From NCBI GenBank assembly GCA_958295865.1, contig CATQHF010000005.1, positions 556,419 through 620,418 of the forward strand: DNA of 64,000 nt, given 5' to 3'. Below, in pieces: positions 1 through 7,512 of this stretch. Position 1 is the first letter of the stretch. Each line of letters begins with the position of its first letter. Under the pieces are notes generated by a model. That model saw nothing but the letters and a program-made list of their open reading frames with translations. It ran no database searches and was not told the DNA's origin. The DNA is from an uncultured Dehalococcoidia bacterium (GTDB lineage: Bacteria; Chloroflexota; Dehalococcoidia; Lucifugimonadales; JADFKI01). A program made the translations under genes and the position numbers.

Positions 1-1
1 G

Positions 2-130
2 ATGAAAGAACGAAAAGACAATCAGACGGAAAGAAAGGCAAGGGAAAAGGTGCGTCCTGAGACGCTAGTACACTTCCAAGCAAGCCTTGAGAAAAACCGA
101 CGCTTGGATGAATTGCTAGGTAAGTCGTAA
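2..130 (+). CDS. Short ORF or 3' end of a gene cut by the window edge
   Basis: An open frame from the first ATG in the window gives 42 very charged residues ending in a helix-like tail (PETLVHFQASLEKN, then LDELLGKS) and a TAA stop. The amino-terminal third is almost all Lys, Arg, Glu and Gln. The frame reaches the window edge, so this may be only the C-terminus of a longer protein. I do not recognise the family; the tail resembles small DNA-binding or antitoxin-like proteins only in composition. Confidence 0.4.
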   Translation: MKERKDNQTERKAREKVRPETLVHFQASLEKNRRLDELLGKS

Positions 131-193
131 CATGCGGTTTCGAGATCAGTGCGGATATGCGTCTGGCGCTCCCATATCAGACACACAGGTTGT

Positions 194-382
194 TTAGTCA
201 AGAATAATGTTCAGAATTAGCGCCAGTAGAATAGCCAGCATCCCGCCCATCATCCAATACAGAAGCTTGTTCAACTCCTTGAACACTTCTGCTTTGAACT
301 CCTGCAAATCGGCTTTGGTAGCAAGATGCTCATACGCGCCTTCCAACCTGCTAAGGCTAAGGCGTTCCTCATTCGTAGCCAC
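194..382 (-). CDS. Small coiled-coil plus single-TM protein
   Basis: A 62-residue protein from a GTG start. Residues 1-38 are an amphipathic, charged helix (SLSRLEGAYEHL, then KADLQEFKAEVFKELNKLL), followed by one hydrophobic membrane segment (about residues 43-61) at the C-terminus. The layout, a short coiled coil then a C-terminal anchor, is shared with the 70-residue protein at 57451-57663, and the motif RLEG near the N-terminus occurs in both. Small proteins of this kind resemble the XhlA/DUF1640 group of membrane-anchored coiled coils. Function is unknown. The gene stands alone, with a REP-like hairpin upstream. Confidence 0.6.
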   Translation of the reverse strand: MATNEERLSLSRLEGAYEHLATKADLQEFKAEVFKELNKLLYWMMGGMLAILLALILNIILD

Positions 383-449
383 AGTAGCCCGCCCATGTTG
401 CTCAATTTAGGCGATCTAGGTTCTGCTGACATTTCGACTTTTCAACTCG

Positions 450-481
450 TCATTCCTGCGAAAGCAGGGGCAGGAATCCAG
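450..481. repeat. REP-like hairpin, copy 1
   Basis: Contains ATTCCTGC, a GAAA spacer, GCAGG and then GGAATCC. It is one of at least six copies of a short palindromic element (core ATTCCTGC-TTTC-GCAGGAAT) between genes of this window. Others lie near 7256, 40717, 46549, 54091 and 58961. Confidence 0.7.
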
Positions 482-568
482 TGCCGTGAGATAGCCTAAA
501 ATATACGAAAGCGACTACATCAAGAACGCCGCGCACTATCCATTCGTAGTACAGACGCAATGCAGAGG

Positions 569-1081
569 TTATCGGCTTGCGCGGCTCGCCCTGCCATTTC
601 GCCGGATTGCATCCGCAATAGGCCCAAGCTGCGACGGCCCGGAGAACATCCCGTCATCCAGTATCCTCTGCGCCTCCCTGGCGTCCATCTCATTGGCTAG
701 GAACTTGAACACCCTCGGAATTGAACTCGCGCGTGTCTTGGACGCCGGCACATCGATCCCGTGTATATCGCAGAAGTTCCTGATGTCGCCAAAGGTTGGC
801 AAAAAATCCTTGCGCTCGAACCGCTCCGCCAATTCGACTATCGCAGCCTGTTTATCAGACGCAAGTTCCATCTTGGCGGCATACTCGATTGCGTTGAGCT
901 TTGGACTGCGCTTGCGGGCTTTCCTGGGTTTTGCGGGCTTGTCCGCACCATTGACGGCAAGCGGCAACGCAGATTGCGCGTCTTGTTCCGAAGCGATCTT
1001 GCCCAACGCTTCAAGCACGCTGCCCAAGCCATGCTCTTGGACTATCGGGCGCAGGGTGGTTTCGAGTTTAGAGTTAGTCAT
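569..1081 (-). CDS. Hypothetical protein downstream of a ParA remnant
   Basis: 170 residues, soluble, no signal peptide. Residues 1-35 look helical, 36-62 form a Lys/Arg/Pro/Ala-rich linker, and 63-165 form a helical domain with the stretch FERKDFLPTFGDIRNF. The tail is basic and repetitive (RASRASR). The start codon lies 43 bases downstream of the stop of a broken ParA-type ATPase reading frame (1124-1216) on the same strand, so the two were probably an ATPase/partner pair. The basic linker would fit a nucleic-acid-binding partner, but this is inference. I do not recognise the family. Confidence 0.55.
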   Translation of the reverse strand: MTNSKLETTLRPIVQEHGLGSVLEALGKIASEQDAQSALPLAVNGADKPAKPRKARKRSPKLNAIEYAAKMELASDKQAAIVELAERFERKDFLPTFGDIRNFCDIHGIDVPASKTRASSIPRVFKFLANEMDAREAQRILDDGMFSGPSQLGPIADAIRRNGRASRASR

Positions 1082-1123
1082 GATGATTAGCCCTCTCGAG
1101 AACTTATCAGTCTGTCGAAGAAC

Positions 1124-1216
1124 TCATTGGCGAATGCCCGAAATATCCGTTGTCTTCCCGACGCCGCCCTTCATGTTTATTACCGAAACGCAGATGGGGC
1201 CGCCTTTGATAGCCAT
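1124..1216 (-). pseudogene. Truncated ParA/MinD-type ATPase (Walker A only)
   Basis: From an ATG at 1216 the frame reads 30 residues including VSVINMKGGVGKTT, the deviant Walker A of ParA-family ATPases, and stops at 1124 almost at once. In another frame the DNA continues as FRAFANEFFDRLI and ends next to the following gene. That would fit the extreme C-terminus of the same protein after loss of the middle. A functional ParA needs about 200 more residues, so this is read as an internally deleted and frameshifted gene. Confidence 0.65.
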
Positions 1217-1309
1217 GCACTCACACCCTCAGCAATAATCCAAGCAACATCAACACCATTTGCCGTATAATAATCATACCATACCAAATCGGACATACTA
1301 ACGCTTTCC

Positions 1310-3199
1310 ATGCCCATCCTCACCGCATCCAACCTAACCCTCCTCTACGGCGAAGTCGAGATTTTCGCAGGAGTTGACTTGCAAGTGGATGATGGCGCGC
1401 GGATTGGGATTGTAGGTCCGAACGGCGCGGGCAAGACTTCGCTTATACGCATCCTCACCGGCGAGTTGGAGGCGAATCAGGGCAGCGTTTCGTGGCAGCG
1501 CGGCATACGATTGGGGTATGTGCCTCAGACGCCGGAGCTGGCGACCGACGGCGCTCTGAACGACGAGGTGATGACCGCGTTCACGCGGCTGCGCGAGGTG
1601 GAGGACGAGCTGGCGGCGAGCGCGCTCGACATTCAGGTCGCGGACGATGACCGGCGACGCCATGCGGAACGCCGCTACGACGCTCTGCTGCGCGAATTCG
1701 AGGCGCTGGGCGGCTACGACTATCAGCACCGCATGGAGCGCGTGCTGGATGGCGTGGGGCTGTCCGCCGAGACGCTGGAGACGCCCGCGGCGGCGGCAAG
1801 CGGCGGCGAAAGAACCCGCGCCGCGCTCGCAACCGCTCTGCTCTCCGACCCCGACTTCCTCATCCTAGACGAGCCGACTAACTATCTCGACTTCCACGGG
1901 CTGGACTGGCTGGAAGGCTTTCTATCCAACTCGTCCCGACTCGCGGGCGGGTTCATGGTCGTGTCGCACGACCGCTACTTCCTCGACAAGGTAGCCGACC
2001 GCATAATGGAGGTGGACAACGGGCGCGTGCAGTCGTTCCCCGGCAACTACTCCAAGTACCGCGCGCTGAAAGATGAGCAGCTCAGGCGGCAGCTGGTGGA
2101 GTACGAGCGGCAGCAGGAGTACATAGCGCGAGAAGAAGCCTTCATTCGCAGATACAAAGCCGGCCAGCGAGCGCGGGAGGCGCGCGGACGCGCTACGCGA
2201 CTTGAACGGCTGGAGCGCATCGAGAAGCCGCAGGTCAACGACGCCATCCGCCTCCAGAATGTCAACGCATTTCGCACCGGGCAGGTCGCGCTCAGAACGA
2301 GCCGCCTAGCCGTCGGCTACCAGCAGAACGGACAAGGCGTGCCGCTGCTGAACGTCGCCAACACGGAGCTGGAGCGCGGTTCGCGCACCGCCATCATCGG
2401 CAATAACGGCATCGGCAAATCCACTCTGGTCAAGACGCTGCTGGGGCAGACGCCGCCCATCGCGGGCAGCGCAAATCTTGGGCACAATGTGGAGCCGGGA
2501 TACTACTCACAGGGCAGCGCCGACCTGCCGCAGCAGTCAACGGTCATAGATGCGCTGCTGGACGCCCGCAATCTGCGCCTGCCGGAGGCGCGCAACTACC
2601 TCGCGCGCTTCCTGTTCAGGGGCGACGATGTGTTCAAGCCCACGACGGCGCTGAGTGGCGGCGAGCGCAGCCGTCTCGCATTGGCGCGCCTGCTCATCAC
2701 CGAGCCGAACATGCTGGTGCTGGACGAGCCGACGACGCACTTGGACATCCCCAGCCGCGAGGCGCTGGAAGCCGCGCTCCAAACATACGGCGGCACGCTG
2801 CTGTTCGTGTCGCACGACCGGCGGCTGATTTCGCTGCTGGCAACGCAGCTCTGGGTCGTCGAGGACGGCAGCGTAAGCCTGTTCAGGGGCGGCTTCGAGG
2901 ACTGGATTCGCGGCAGGCAGCCCACCCCGCAAGTCGCAGCGCCCGCCGCCAAGCCGCGCAGGCAGTCGAACAAGGAACGCCGCACCACCGCCGCCCGCCA
3001 GCGCGAGAAGCAAGCGGTAGTCCGCGACTACGAAGCGCTCATCGCCAAGCTGGAAGCGCGGCTGTCAGAGATTGACGGCGCGCTTCAACTGGCAACAGAG
3101 CGCCAGAACATATCTGACATCACGCGGCTCGGCAATGAATACACAGCGACCCAAGCGCGCCTTGAACAAGCCTGGGACGAATGGAGCGAAGTCTCGTGA
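1310..3199 (+). CDS. ABC-F family ATPase
   Basis: 629 residues with two ABC cassettes on one chain and no membrane segment, the ABC-F layout (Uup/EttA/YdiF relatives that act on ribosomes). Cassette 1 has Walker A GPNGAGKT at residues 36-43, signature SGGERTRAALA and Walker B LILDEPTNYLD. Cassette 2 has GNNGIGKST, LSGGERSRLALA and LVLDEPTTHLD. The charged linker (about residues 240-310) corresponds to the P-site tRNA interaction motif region. The last ~80 residues are a Lys/Arg/Glu-rich coiled coil as in Uup/YdiF. Length is normal. The gene converges with the MocA-like gene 16 bases away. Whether it acts in translation quality control or antibiotic protection cannot be told from sequence. Confidence 0.93.
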   Translation: MPILTASNLTLLYGEVEIFAGVDLQVDDGARIGIVGPNGAGKTSLIRILTGELEANQGSVSWQRGIRLGYVPQTPELATDGALNDEVMTAFTRLREVEDELAASALDIQVADDDRRRHAERRYDALLREFEALGGYDYQHRMERVLDGVGLSAETLETPAAAASGGERTRAALATALLSDPDFLILDEPTNYLDFHGLDWLEGFLSNSSRLAGGFMVVSHDRYFLDKVADRIMEVDNGRVQSFPGNYSKYRALKDEQLRRQLVEYERQQEYIAREEAFIRRYKAGQRAREARGRATRLERLERIEKPQVNDAIRLQNVNAFRTGQVALRTSRLAVGYQQNGQGVPLLNVANTELERGSRTAIIGNNGIGKSTLVKTLLGQTPPIAGSANLGHNVEPGYYSQGSADLPQQSTVIDALLDARNLRLPEARNYLARFLFRGDDVFKPTTALSGGERSRLALARLLITEPNMLVLDEPTTHLDIPSREALEAALQTYGGTLLFVSHDRRLISLLATQLWVVEDGSVSLFRGGFEDWIRGRQPTPQVAAPAAKPRRQSNKERRTTAARQREKQAVVRDYEALIAKLEARLSEIDGALQLATERQNISDITRLGNEYTATQARLEQAWDEWSEVS

Positions 3200-3215
3200 C
3201 GGGGGATTGATACCC

Positions 3216-3812
3216 CTACGCGCCATACCTCCGCACCGCAGCCTCATACGCGTCGGGCGTATTGAGGTCGAGCCGTATCATCGGGTCGTCGATGGCGAAC
3301 TCATGCACGCTGTCTCGGTGCGCCTGAAACACCTCGCGGATGCCCTGCTTACCTTCGCTGATGCGCGACAGCTCATGCCGCAGCGATGCCGAGAAGATGA
3401 GCGGATGGCCGCCGTGCCCGTCGTAGCGCGGCGAGGTTATGAGCGCGCCGCCGGCATCGTGCGCCGCTATCACCGCCGCTATAATGTCTGCCGTGCGCGG
3501 CTGGTCGACGGCAAGCAGCATGATGGCGTCCGCGTCCGCGCTGACGGCGTTCAAGCCCGCCTTGATGGAGGTCGTCTTGCCCGCGCGATAGTCAGGATTG
3601 ACTACGCAGCGCACGCCCATGCCCTCAATCCGCGCCGAAACGGAGGCGGCTTCGTGTCCCAGAACCACGACTACCTCCGCAACCCGCGCGTCCAGCAATG
3701 CGCGTATCTGGCGCTCGATGAGGGTTGCGCCGCGCCAAGGCAATAGAGGCTTGGGACGCCCCATGCGCCTAGATTCGCCCGCCGCCGTGAGAATGGCGGA
3801 TATGCCGCTCAT
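3216..3812 (-). CDS. MocA-like molybdenum cofactor nucleotidyltransferase
   Basis: 198 residues of the MobA-like NTP-transferase fold. The N-terminus has LTAAGESRRMGRPKPLLPW, the nucleotide-binding loop with conserved Arg, Gly and Lys. DQPR near residue 103 and the Asp at the start of AIDDP would be metal or substrate ligands. Members such as MocA transfer CMP to molybdopterin to make the dinucleotide cofactor of xanthine dehydrogenase/CO dehydrogenase-type enzymes. The gene starts 3 bases after the stop of an XdhC/CoxI gene, which supports a role in Mo hydroxylase maturation. No Mo hydroxylase structural gene lies in this window. CTP versus GTP specificity is not resolved. Confidence 0.85.
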   Translation of the reverse strand: MSGISAILTAAGESRRMGRPKPLLPWRGATLIERQIRALLDARVAEVVVVLGHEAASVSARIEGMGVRCVVNPDYRAGKTTSIKAGLNAVSADADAIMLLAVDQPRTADIIAAVIAAHDAGGALITSPRYDGHGGHPLIFSASLRHELSRISEGKQGIREVFQAHRDSVHEFAIDDPMIRLDLNTPDAYEAAVRRYGA

Positions 3813-3815
3813 GCG

Positions 3816-4955
3816 CTAGTCTGCCGCTACCGTCGCCGCGCCGTGCTTCTCCTCGATGCGCCCCATCAGCCGCTCTTCCAGCTTCAACACGCTGCCGGTG
3901 CCGCCCAAACGGAACATCAGCACTTCGGACATTATGCTGACCGCTATCTCTTCGGGCGTGCGCGCGCCGATGTCCAGCCCGATGGGTGCGCGCAACTCGC
4001 GGATGCGCTCGTTGGAGATGCCCATTCGCATTAGATCCTCGTAGATGAGGATTATCTTGCGCTTGCTGCCGAGCAGTCCGACATACTTCGCCGAAGTTCT
4101 CGCCGCCGCCGCAAGCGCCACATTGTCATAACGATGACCGCGCGTTGCCACGATGATGAACGTGTTCGGGTTGATGGGCAGTTCGCCCAGCGCATCCTCC
4201 GGCTTCTTGGCGACGATGATGTCCGCCTCCGGGAAGCGCTCCGCATTGGCGAACTCTTCGCGGTCGTCGGTTACGAACACCCGGAAGCCAAGTGTCTTGG
4301 CAAGCGGAGCGATGGACTTGGATACATGCCCGCCTCCGCACAGCACGAGCTGCGGCGGTGTGGTATATGCCTCGATGAAATACTCTGCGCCGCTGCCGGT
4401 TACAACATACTTGTTCTTGCCATGCACCATCAGCTCAAACGCCTCTTTGATCGCGCTCGCATCCAGCTCAGGGCTGCCGAGCGTGCCGACAGCGCTGCCA
4501 TCCTCGCGCATGAACAGCTTGGAGCCTATGGTAGCATCCCCGCCGCTGCCCGCGCGTATCAGGCTTGCCAGCGCAACCGGGCTGCCGCCCGCGTAGGCGT
4601 CATCAATCTCTTTGGCAATGTCCAGGAATTCGCCGGGGTTATACACTGGGTCAATCAGGAAGAACATCGTGCCGCCGCACACCAGCCCGTCCTCAGCCGC
4701 AAGGTCTTCGTTGAGCTGGTATTCGCGGTACTCAGCGCCGCCGCCGTTCTTGAGCAACTCGCTTGCGGCGAACCAGATGTCACCCTCCACGCAGCCGCCG
4801 CCGAGCGTACCGACGCCGCTGCCGTCACTACGCACCAGCAGCTTGGACCCCGGCTTCTGCGGCGTCGAGCCTTTCGTGCCTATCACGGTGGCAACGACTA
4901 CGGGCGTATCGCTCTCAAGCTGGTTGACCGCTTCACTGAAGACCACTTGCATCAT
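3816..4955 (-). CDS. XdhC/CoxI family maturation factor
   Basis: The family inserts or sulfurates the molybdenum cofactor of xanthine dehydrogenase and CO dehydrogenase-type hydroxylases. The XdhC/CoxI N-terminal domain contains GTKGSTPQKPGSKLLV and GTLGGGCVEGDIW; the C-terminal Rossmann domain contains LVLCGGGHVSKSIAPLA and FVTDDREEFAN, ending with GLDIGARTPEEIAVSI. Both family domains are present. I chose the ATG at 4955 because an AAGG-type ribosome site precedes it; a second ATG follows directly. About 379 residues, full length. It forms an operon with the MocA-like gene. Confidence 0.88.
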   Translation of the reverse strand: MMQVVFSEAVNQLESDTPVVVATVIGTKGSTPQKPGSKLLVRSDGSGVGTLGGGCVEGDIWFAASELLKNGGGAEYREYQLNEDLAAEDGLVCGGTMFFLIDPVYNPGEFLDIAKEIDDAYAGGSPVALASLIRAGSGGDATIGSKLFMREDGSAVGTLGSPELDASAIKEAFELMVHGKNKYVVTGSGAEYFIEAYTTPPQLVLCGGGHVSKSIAPLAKTLGFRVFVTDDREEFANAERFPEADIIVAKKPEDALGELPINPNTFIIVATRGHRYDNVALAAAARTSAKYVGLLGSKRKIILIYEDLMRMGISNERIRELRAPIGLDIGARTPEEIAVSIMSEVLMFRLGGTGSVLKLEERLMGRIEEKHGAATVAAD

Positions 4956-5045
4956 GCACCGCCTTTTCACCGCTTGCTGCGCCAACAAATTTCCACCTAC
5001 AGGTTATCAATTCAGAGCGTCTAATGCAATTGGGACTAGGACTAG

Positions 5046-5140
5046 AGAAAATTGCATTAGTACAGTTTAGCCGTTGATGGGCAAGCGTTTTCGCCCCCAT
5101 CCTAACCTTCCCCCAAAGGGGGAAGGGACTTTCTCCAATT
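5046..5140 (+). mobile_element. MITE-like element, copy A (right end decayed)
   Basis: Begins with AGAAAATTGCATTAGT (5046-5061), the 16-bp terminal repeat that is perfect in copy C (17903-18000). It continues through the shared body including the palindrome CCTTCCCCC-AAA-GGGGGAAGG. The right terminal repeat is not recognisable. Confidence 0.65.
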
Positions 5141-5239
5141 AAGAATAGGACTTTTACGCAGTTGAGCGCGATTTCGTACTTGAAACAGGTCAATCTCGGG
5201 TAGGAGTTCATATTCAAGTGCGTAAATCCTGTAAGAGTT

Positions 5240-5547
5240 AAGAATTGGGTTGTGTTTGGGGTTGGTGTGCGATGTTTCGCAGGCTGATGGCAACCGATGT
5301 TTAAGGGCGGCTGCTGAAGGCTATGTGTCTGGTGGGCTAGGATTTTTGATTCCTCACTCCGCTTTGCTCCGTTCGGAATGACGGGGGCGGAATTAAGAAT
5401 TGGGTTGTGTTTGGGTTTGGTGTGCGATGTTTCGCAGTCCGACGGCAACCGATGTTGGAGGGCGGTTGCTGAAGGCTATGTTTCCGGTGGGCTAGGATTT
5501 TTGATTCCTCACTGCGTTCGGAATGACAGAGGGAGGGACGTTCGGGA
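5240..5547. repeat. Direct tandem repeat of about 150 bp, two units
   Basis: Units run about 5240-5392 and 5393-5547. Each starts with AAGAATTGGGTTGTGTTTGG, passes through GTGCGATGTTTCGCAG, GGCAACCGATGTT and GGTGGGCTAGGATTTTTG, and ends with TGATTCCTCACT and TTCGGAATGAC. Pieces of the same unit recur at 7145-7375 and, inverted, just after gyrA (63472-63500). No coding potential is evident. Confidence 0.75.
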
Positions 5548-5568
5548 TGATAGAGGTGGGTGGGGTGT

Positions 5569-6909
5569 TTAGGGGCTGCGGATGCGGGGTTTTTGAGGGG
5601 CGCAGATTGCGGGGGGGCGGGCGGCTATGGCGGCGGCTAGCTGCTCAAAGGGGTCATACTTGAGTTGCGGCGGGGGCATGTTTGGCAGTTGTTCAAGGTT
5701 GAGTTCTTCTTCATGGGCGAATTCTAGCGCGAGTTCCGCGTCGAATTTTGCCTGCTCTTCGGGGGTGAGCGGCTCGTAGTAGTAGTCGACGGTCGGGTCG
5801 GGGTCGGCGGGGCCGTAGCCGGCGTATTCGATGTATTCGTATTCGGGTTCGTCTTGCTGCCGGCTCGGCGCGGGCGGGGCGCTGTCGGTGTTGGCGGCTT
5901 GGGGGAGCCGGATTTTCTTTGTCAGGGGCGCTGCGCCGGTTTCTCGCTGGTATTCGCGCTCTTCGTCTTCTTTTGCTATGGCTTCGTAGTCCACATCGTC
6001 GTATCGGTCGTATTCGTCTAGGAATGCCTGCATGCCGGCGAGCATCTTTTTCTGCCCTACGGATAGGCGGGGGGATGTCTGCTCGCGGCAGTAGTCTTCG
6101 ACGTCTTTCCAGGTTACGGCGTCGAAGTTGATGTCCCAGGCGCGGCGCAGGAGCTCTTTTGCGGCTGATATTCTGTGGTGCGCGCTGAAGCCGTCTTCGG
6201 GGTCTCGCTCGGTCATGACATCGAGCAGGAAGCGCACGGCGGCTGTGCCGTTGTCGGTGTAGTCGCGCATGCGCTTGGCGAGGTCGGTGTGGAGGGTGTC
6301 GTAGTCGTTTATGCCGTCGAGTCGGTCGTCGAGGCGGGGGCGTGCTGAGAAGTCGCCGAAGCCTCGGCGCAGCAGTTCCTTTGCCGCCGACATTCTGTCG
6401 GCGGGGGTGAAGCGGCGCTTCTTGCTGACGAATGGCGCGGGGAGCTGCTTGTCTCGCATTACATCTATGAGGAAGGTGACGATGGTGTAGCCGTCGGCTG
6501 TTTCCTTGCGGATGTGGCGGGCGATGGCGTAGTTGATGATGTCTAGGTGTGTGGGTGGTTGGACAGGCTCACCACGACCCGGATTCTTTTTTCCTTGCGC
6601 GGTGTTTTTCTTTCCTTGCGCGGGATCTTGCTTGCCATGAGTGGAAGCCTGCTCAGCGCGGGCGGGATTTTCTAGGGCGAGTTCTTCGGGGGTTGGGATT
6701 AGCATGTCGTGTATTACGCTTTCGGTTGGCGCGGGGTCTGCGGGGTCGTCGTAGCCGTATTTGATGAGTTGCTTGGCGGCGTCTAGGCGGTGGCAGATTT
6801 TTGCGCCGGCGGTTTCGCCCTGCATGGTGGACACGAGGAATTGGGCGATGAGGTCGCCGTCTTTGGTGTGCTTATGGATTGTGCGCTGTATGGCGGTTCG
6901 GATGCACAT
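5569..6909 (-). CDS. Hypothetical protein with three divergent internal repeats
   Basis: 446 residues, soluble and helical, not recognised as a known family. A roughly 60-residue module occurs three times: residues ~3-55 (QRTIHKHTKDGDLIAQFL, then RLDAAKQLIKYGYDD), ~125-188 (ARHIRKETADGYTIVTFLID, then RMSAAKELLRRGFGD) and ~208-268 (LAKRMRDYTDNGTAAVRFLL, then RISAAKELLRRAWD). Each has an amphipathic helix, a TFLIDVM-type strand or helix, and a closing AAKELLRRGFGD helix. A short tandem QGKKN linker separates copies 1 and 2. The C-terminal third is acidic and rich in Tyr, Pro and Asp, so probably disordered. The AAKELL helix resembles helices in phage small-terminase or HTH-type proteins, but that is only suggestive. 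Both flanks are rich in repeats. Confidence 0.7.
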   Translation of the reverse strand: MCIRTAIQRTIHKHTKDGDLIAQFLVSTMQGETAGAKICHRLDAAKQLIKYGYDDPADPAPTESVIHDMLIPTPEELALENPARAEQASTHGKQDPAQGKKNTAQGKKNPGRGEPVQPPTHLDIINYAIARHIRKETADGYTIVTFLIDVMRDKQLPAPFVSKKRRFTPADRMSAAKELLRRGFGDFSARPRLDDRLDGINDYDTLHTDLAKRMRDYTDNGTAAVRFLLDVMTERDPEDGFSAHHRISAAKELLRRAWDINFDAVTWKDVEDYCREQTSPRLSVGQKKMLAGMQAFLDEYDRYDDVDYEAIAKEDEEREYQRETGAAPLTKKIRLPQAANTDSAPPAPSRQQDEPEYEYIEYAGYGPADPDPTVDYYYEPLTPEEQAKFDAELALEFAHEEELNLEQLPNMPPPQLKYDPFEQLAAAIAARPPAICAPQKPRIRSP

Positions 6910-7039
6910 GGGGTTTTCTTTGAGGTGATTAGGGTTTCAGGTTTTCAGGGTGTCAGAATGTTCGGTTTGTGTACGAATTATCAGTTCGTATAGATAGTAT
7001 AGGTAGGGTTTTGTGTGATGTCAAGGAGGGTTTTCAATT

Positions 7040-7140
7040 AGAAAAATTGCGTTGGTACGGTTTAGTCGTCGGTGGGCAAGGATTTTCGCCCCCATCCTAA
7101 CCTTCCCCCAAAGGGGGAAGGGACTTTCTTCAATTAAGAA
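7040..7140 (+). mobile_element. MITE-like element, copy B (decayed)
   Basis: Starts with AGAAAAATTGCGTTGGT, a diverged terminal repeat, then GTCGGTGGGCAAGGATTTTCG and the CCTTCCCCC-AAA-GGGGGAAGG palindrome. It aligns throughout with copies A and C. The right terminus is lost. Confidence 0.65.
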
Positions 7141-7255
7141 TTAAGAATTAGAAATTAAGAATTGGGTTGTGTTTGGGGTTGGTGTGGGATATTTCGCGGT
7201 CTGATGGCGGGATGGAGTGCAGGGGTGGTTGTACTTGAGTTTGGTTTCGATGCTC

Positions 7256-7310
7256 TGGATTCCTGCCCCTGCTTTCGCAGGGGTGATGTTCTTTCGCAGG
7301 AATGACGGGT
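7256..7310. repeat. REP-like hairpin, copy 2 (partly duplicated)
   Basis: GGATTCCTGCCCCTGCTTTCGCAGGGG is followed by a second TTTCGCAGGAATGACG, so the element looks internally duplicated. Confidence 0.65.
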
Positions 7311-7512
7311 GGGGGATGGCGCGGGGGCGGGGATTTTTGATTCCTCACTTTGTTCGGAATGACAGAGGGGGATGTTCGGAATGACAATTGAAGGTTCGGA
7401 GTGACAATTGAAAGTTCAGGGTGCCAGTTGAAAGTTCGGCGTAACAATTGAAGACCCTGGCCGTAGGCCTGACGCTCCCATTCAGCGACACCCGTAGGCG
7501 CAAGTCCTTCGA

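Larger units (their letters stand above)
4956..5568. other. Repeat-rich intergenic spacer
   Basis: No gene is supported in these ~610 bases. The spacer holds one decayed copy of the MITE-like element (5046-5140), a short inverted pair CTAATGCAAT / ATTGCATTAG (5021-5060), and a roughly 150-bp direct tandem repeat (5240-5547). Confidence 0.7.
6910..7512. other. Repeat-rich intergenic spacer
   Basis: No gene is supported. The spacer holds MITE-like copy B (7040-7140), a partial third copy of the ~150-bp repeat (7145-7215 and 7330-7375), a REP-like hairpin (7256-7310) and near-identical short strings of the type GGTTCGGAGTGACAATTGAA repeated between 7375 and 7455. Confidence 0.7.

Noticed and set aside
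4933..5448. 171-residue minus-strand frame over the spacer upstream of XdhC
   Set aside because: It is built from tandem repeat units and the MITE-like element; no start signal.
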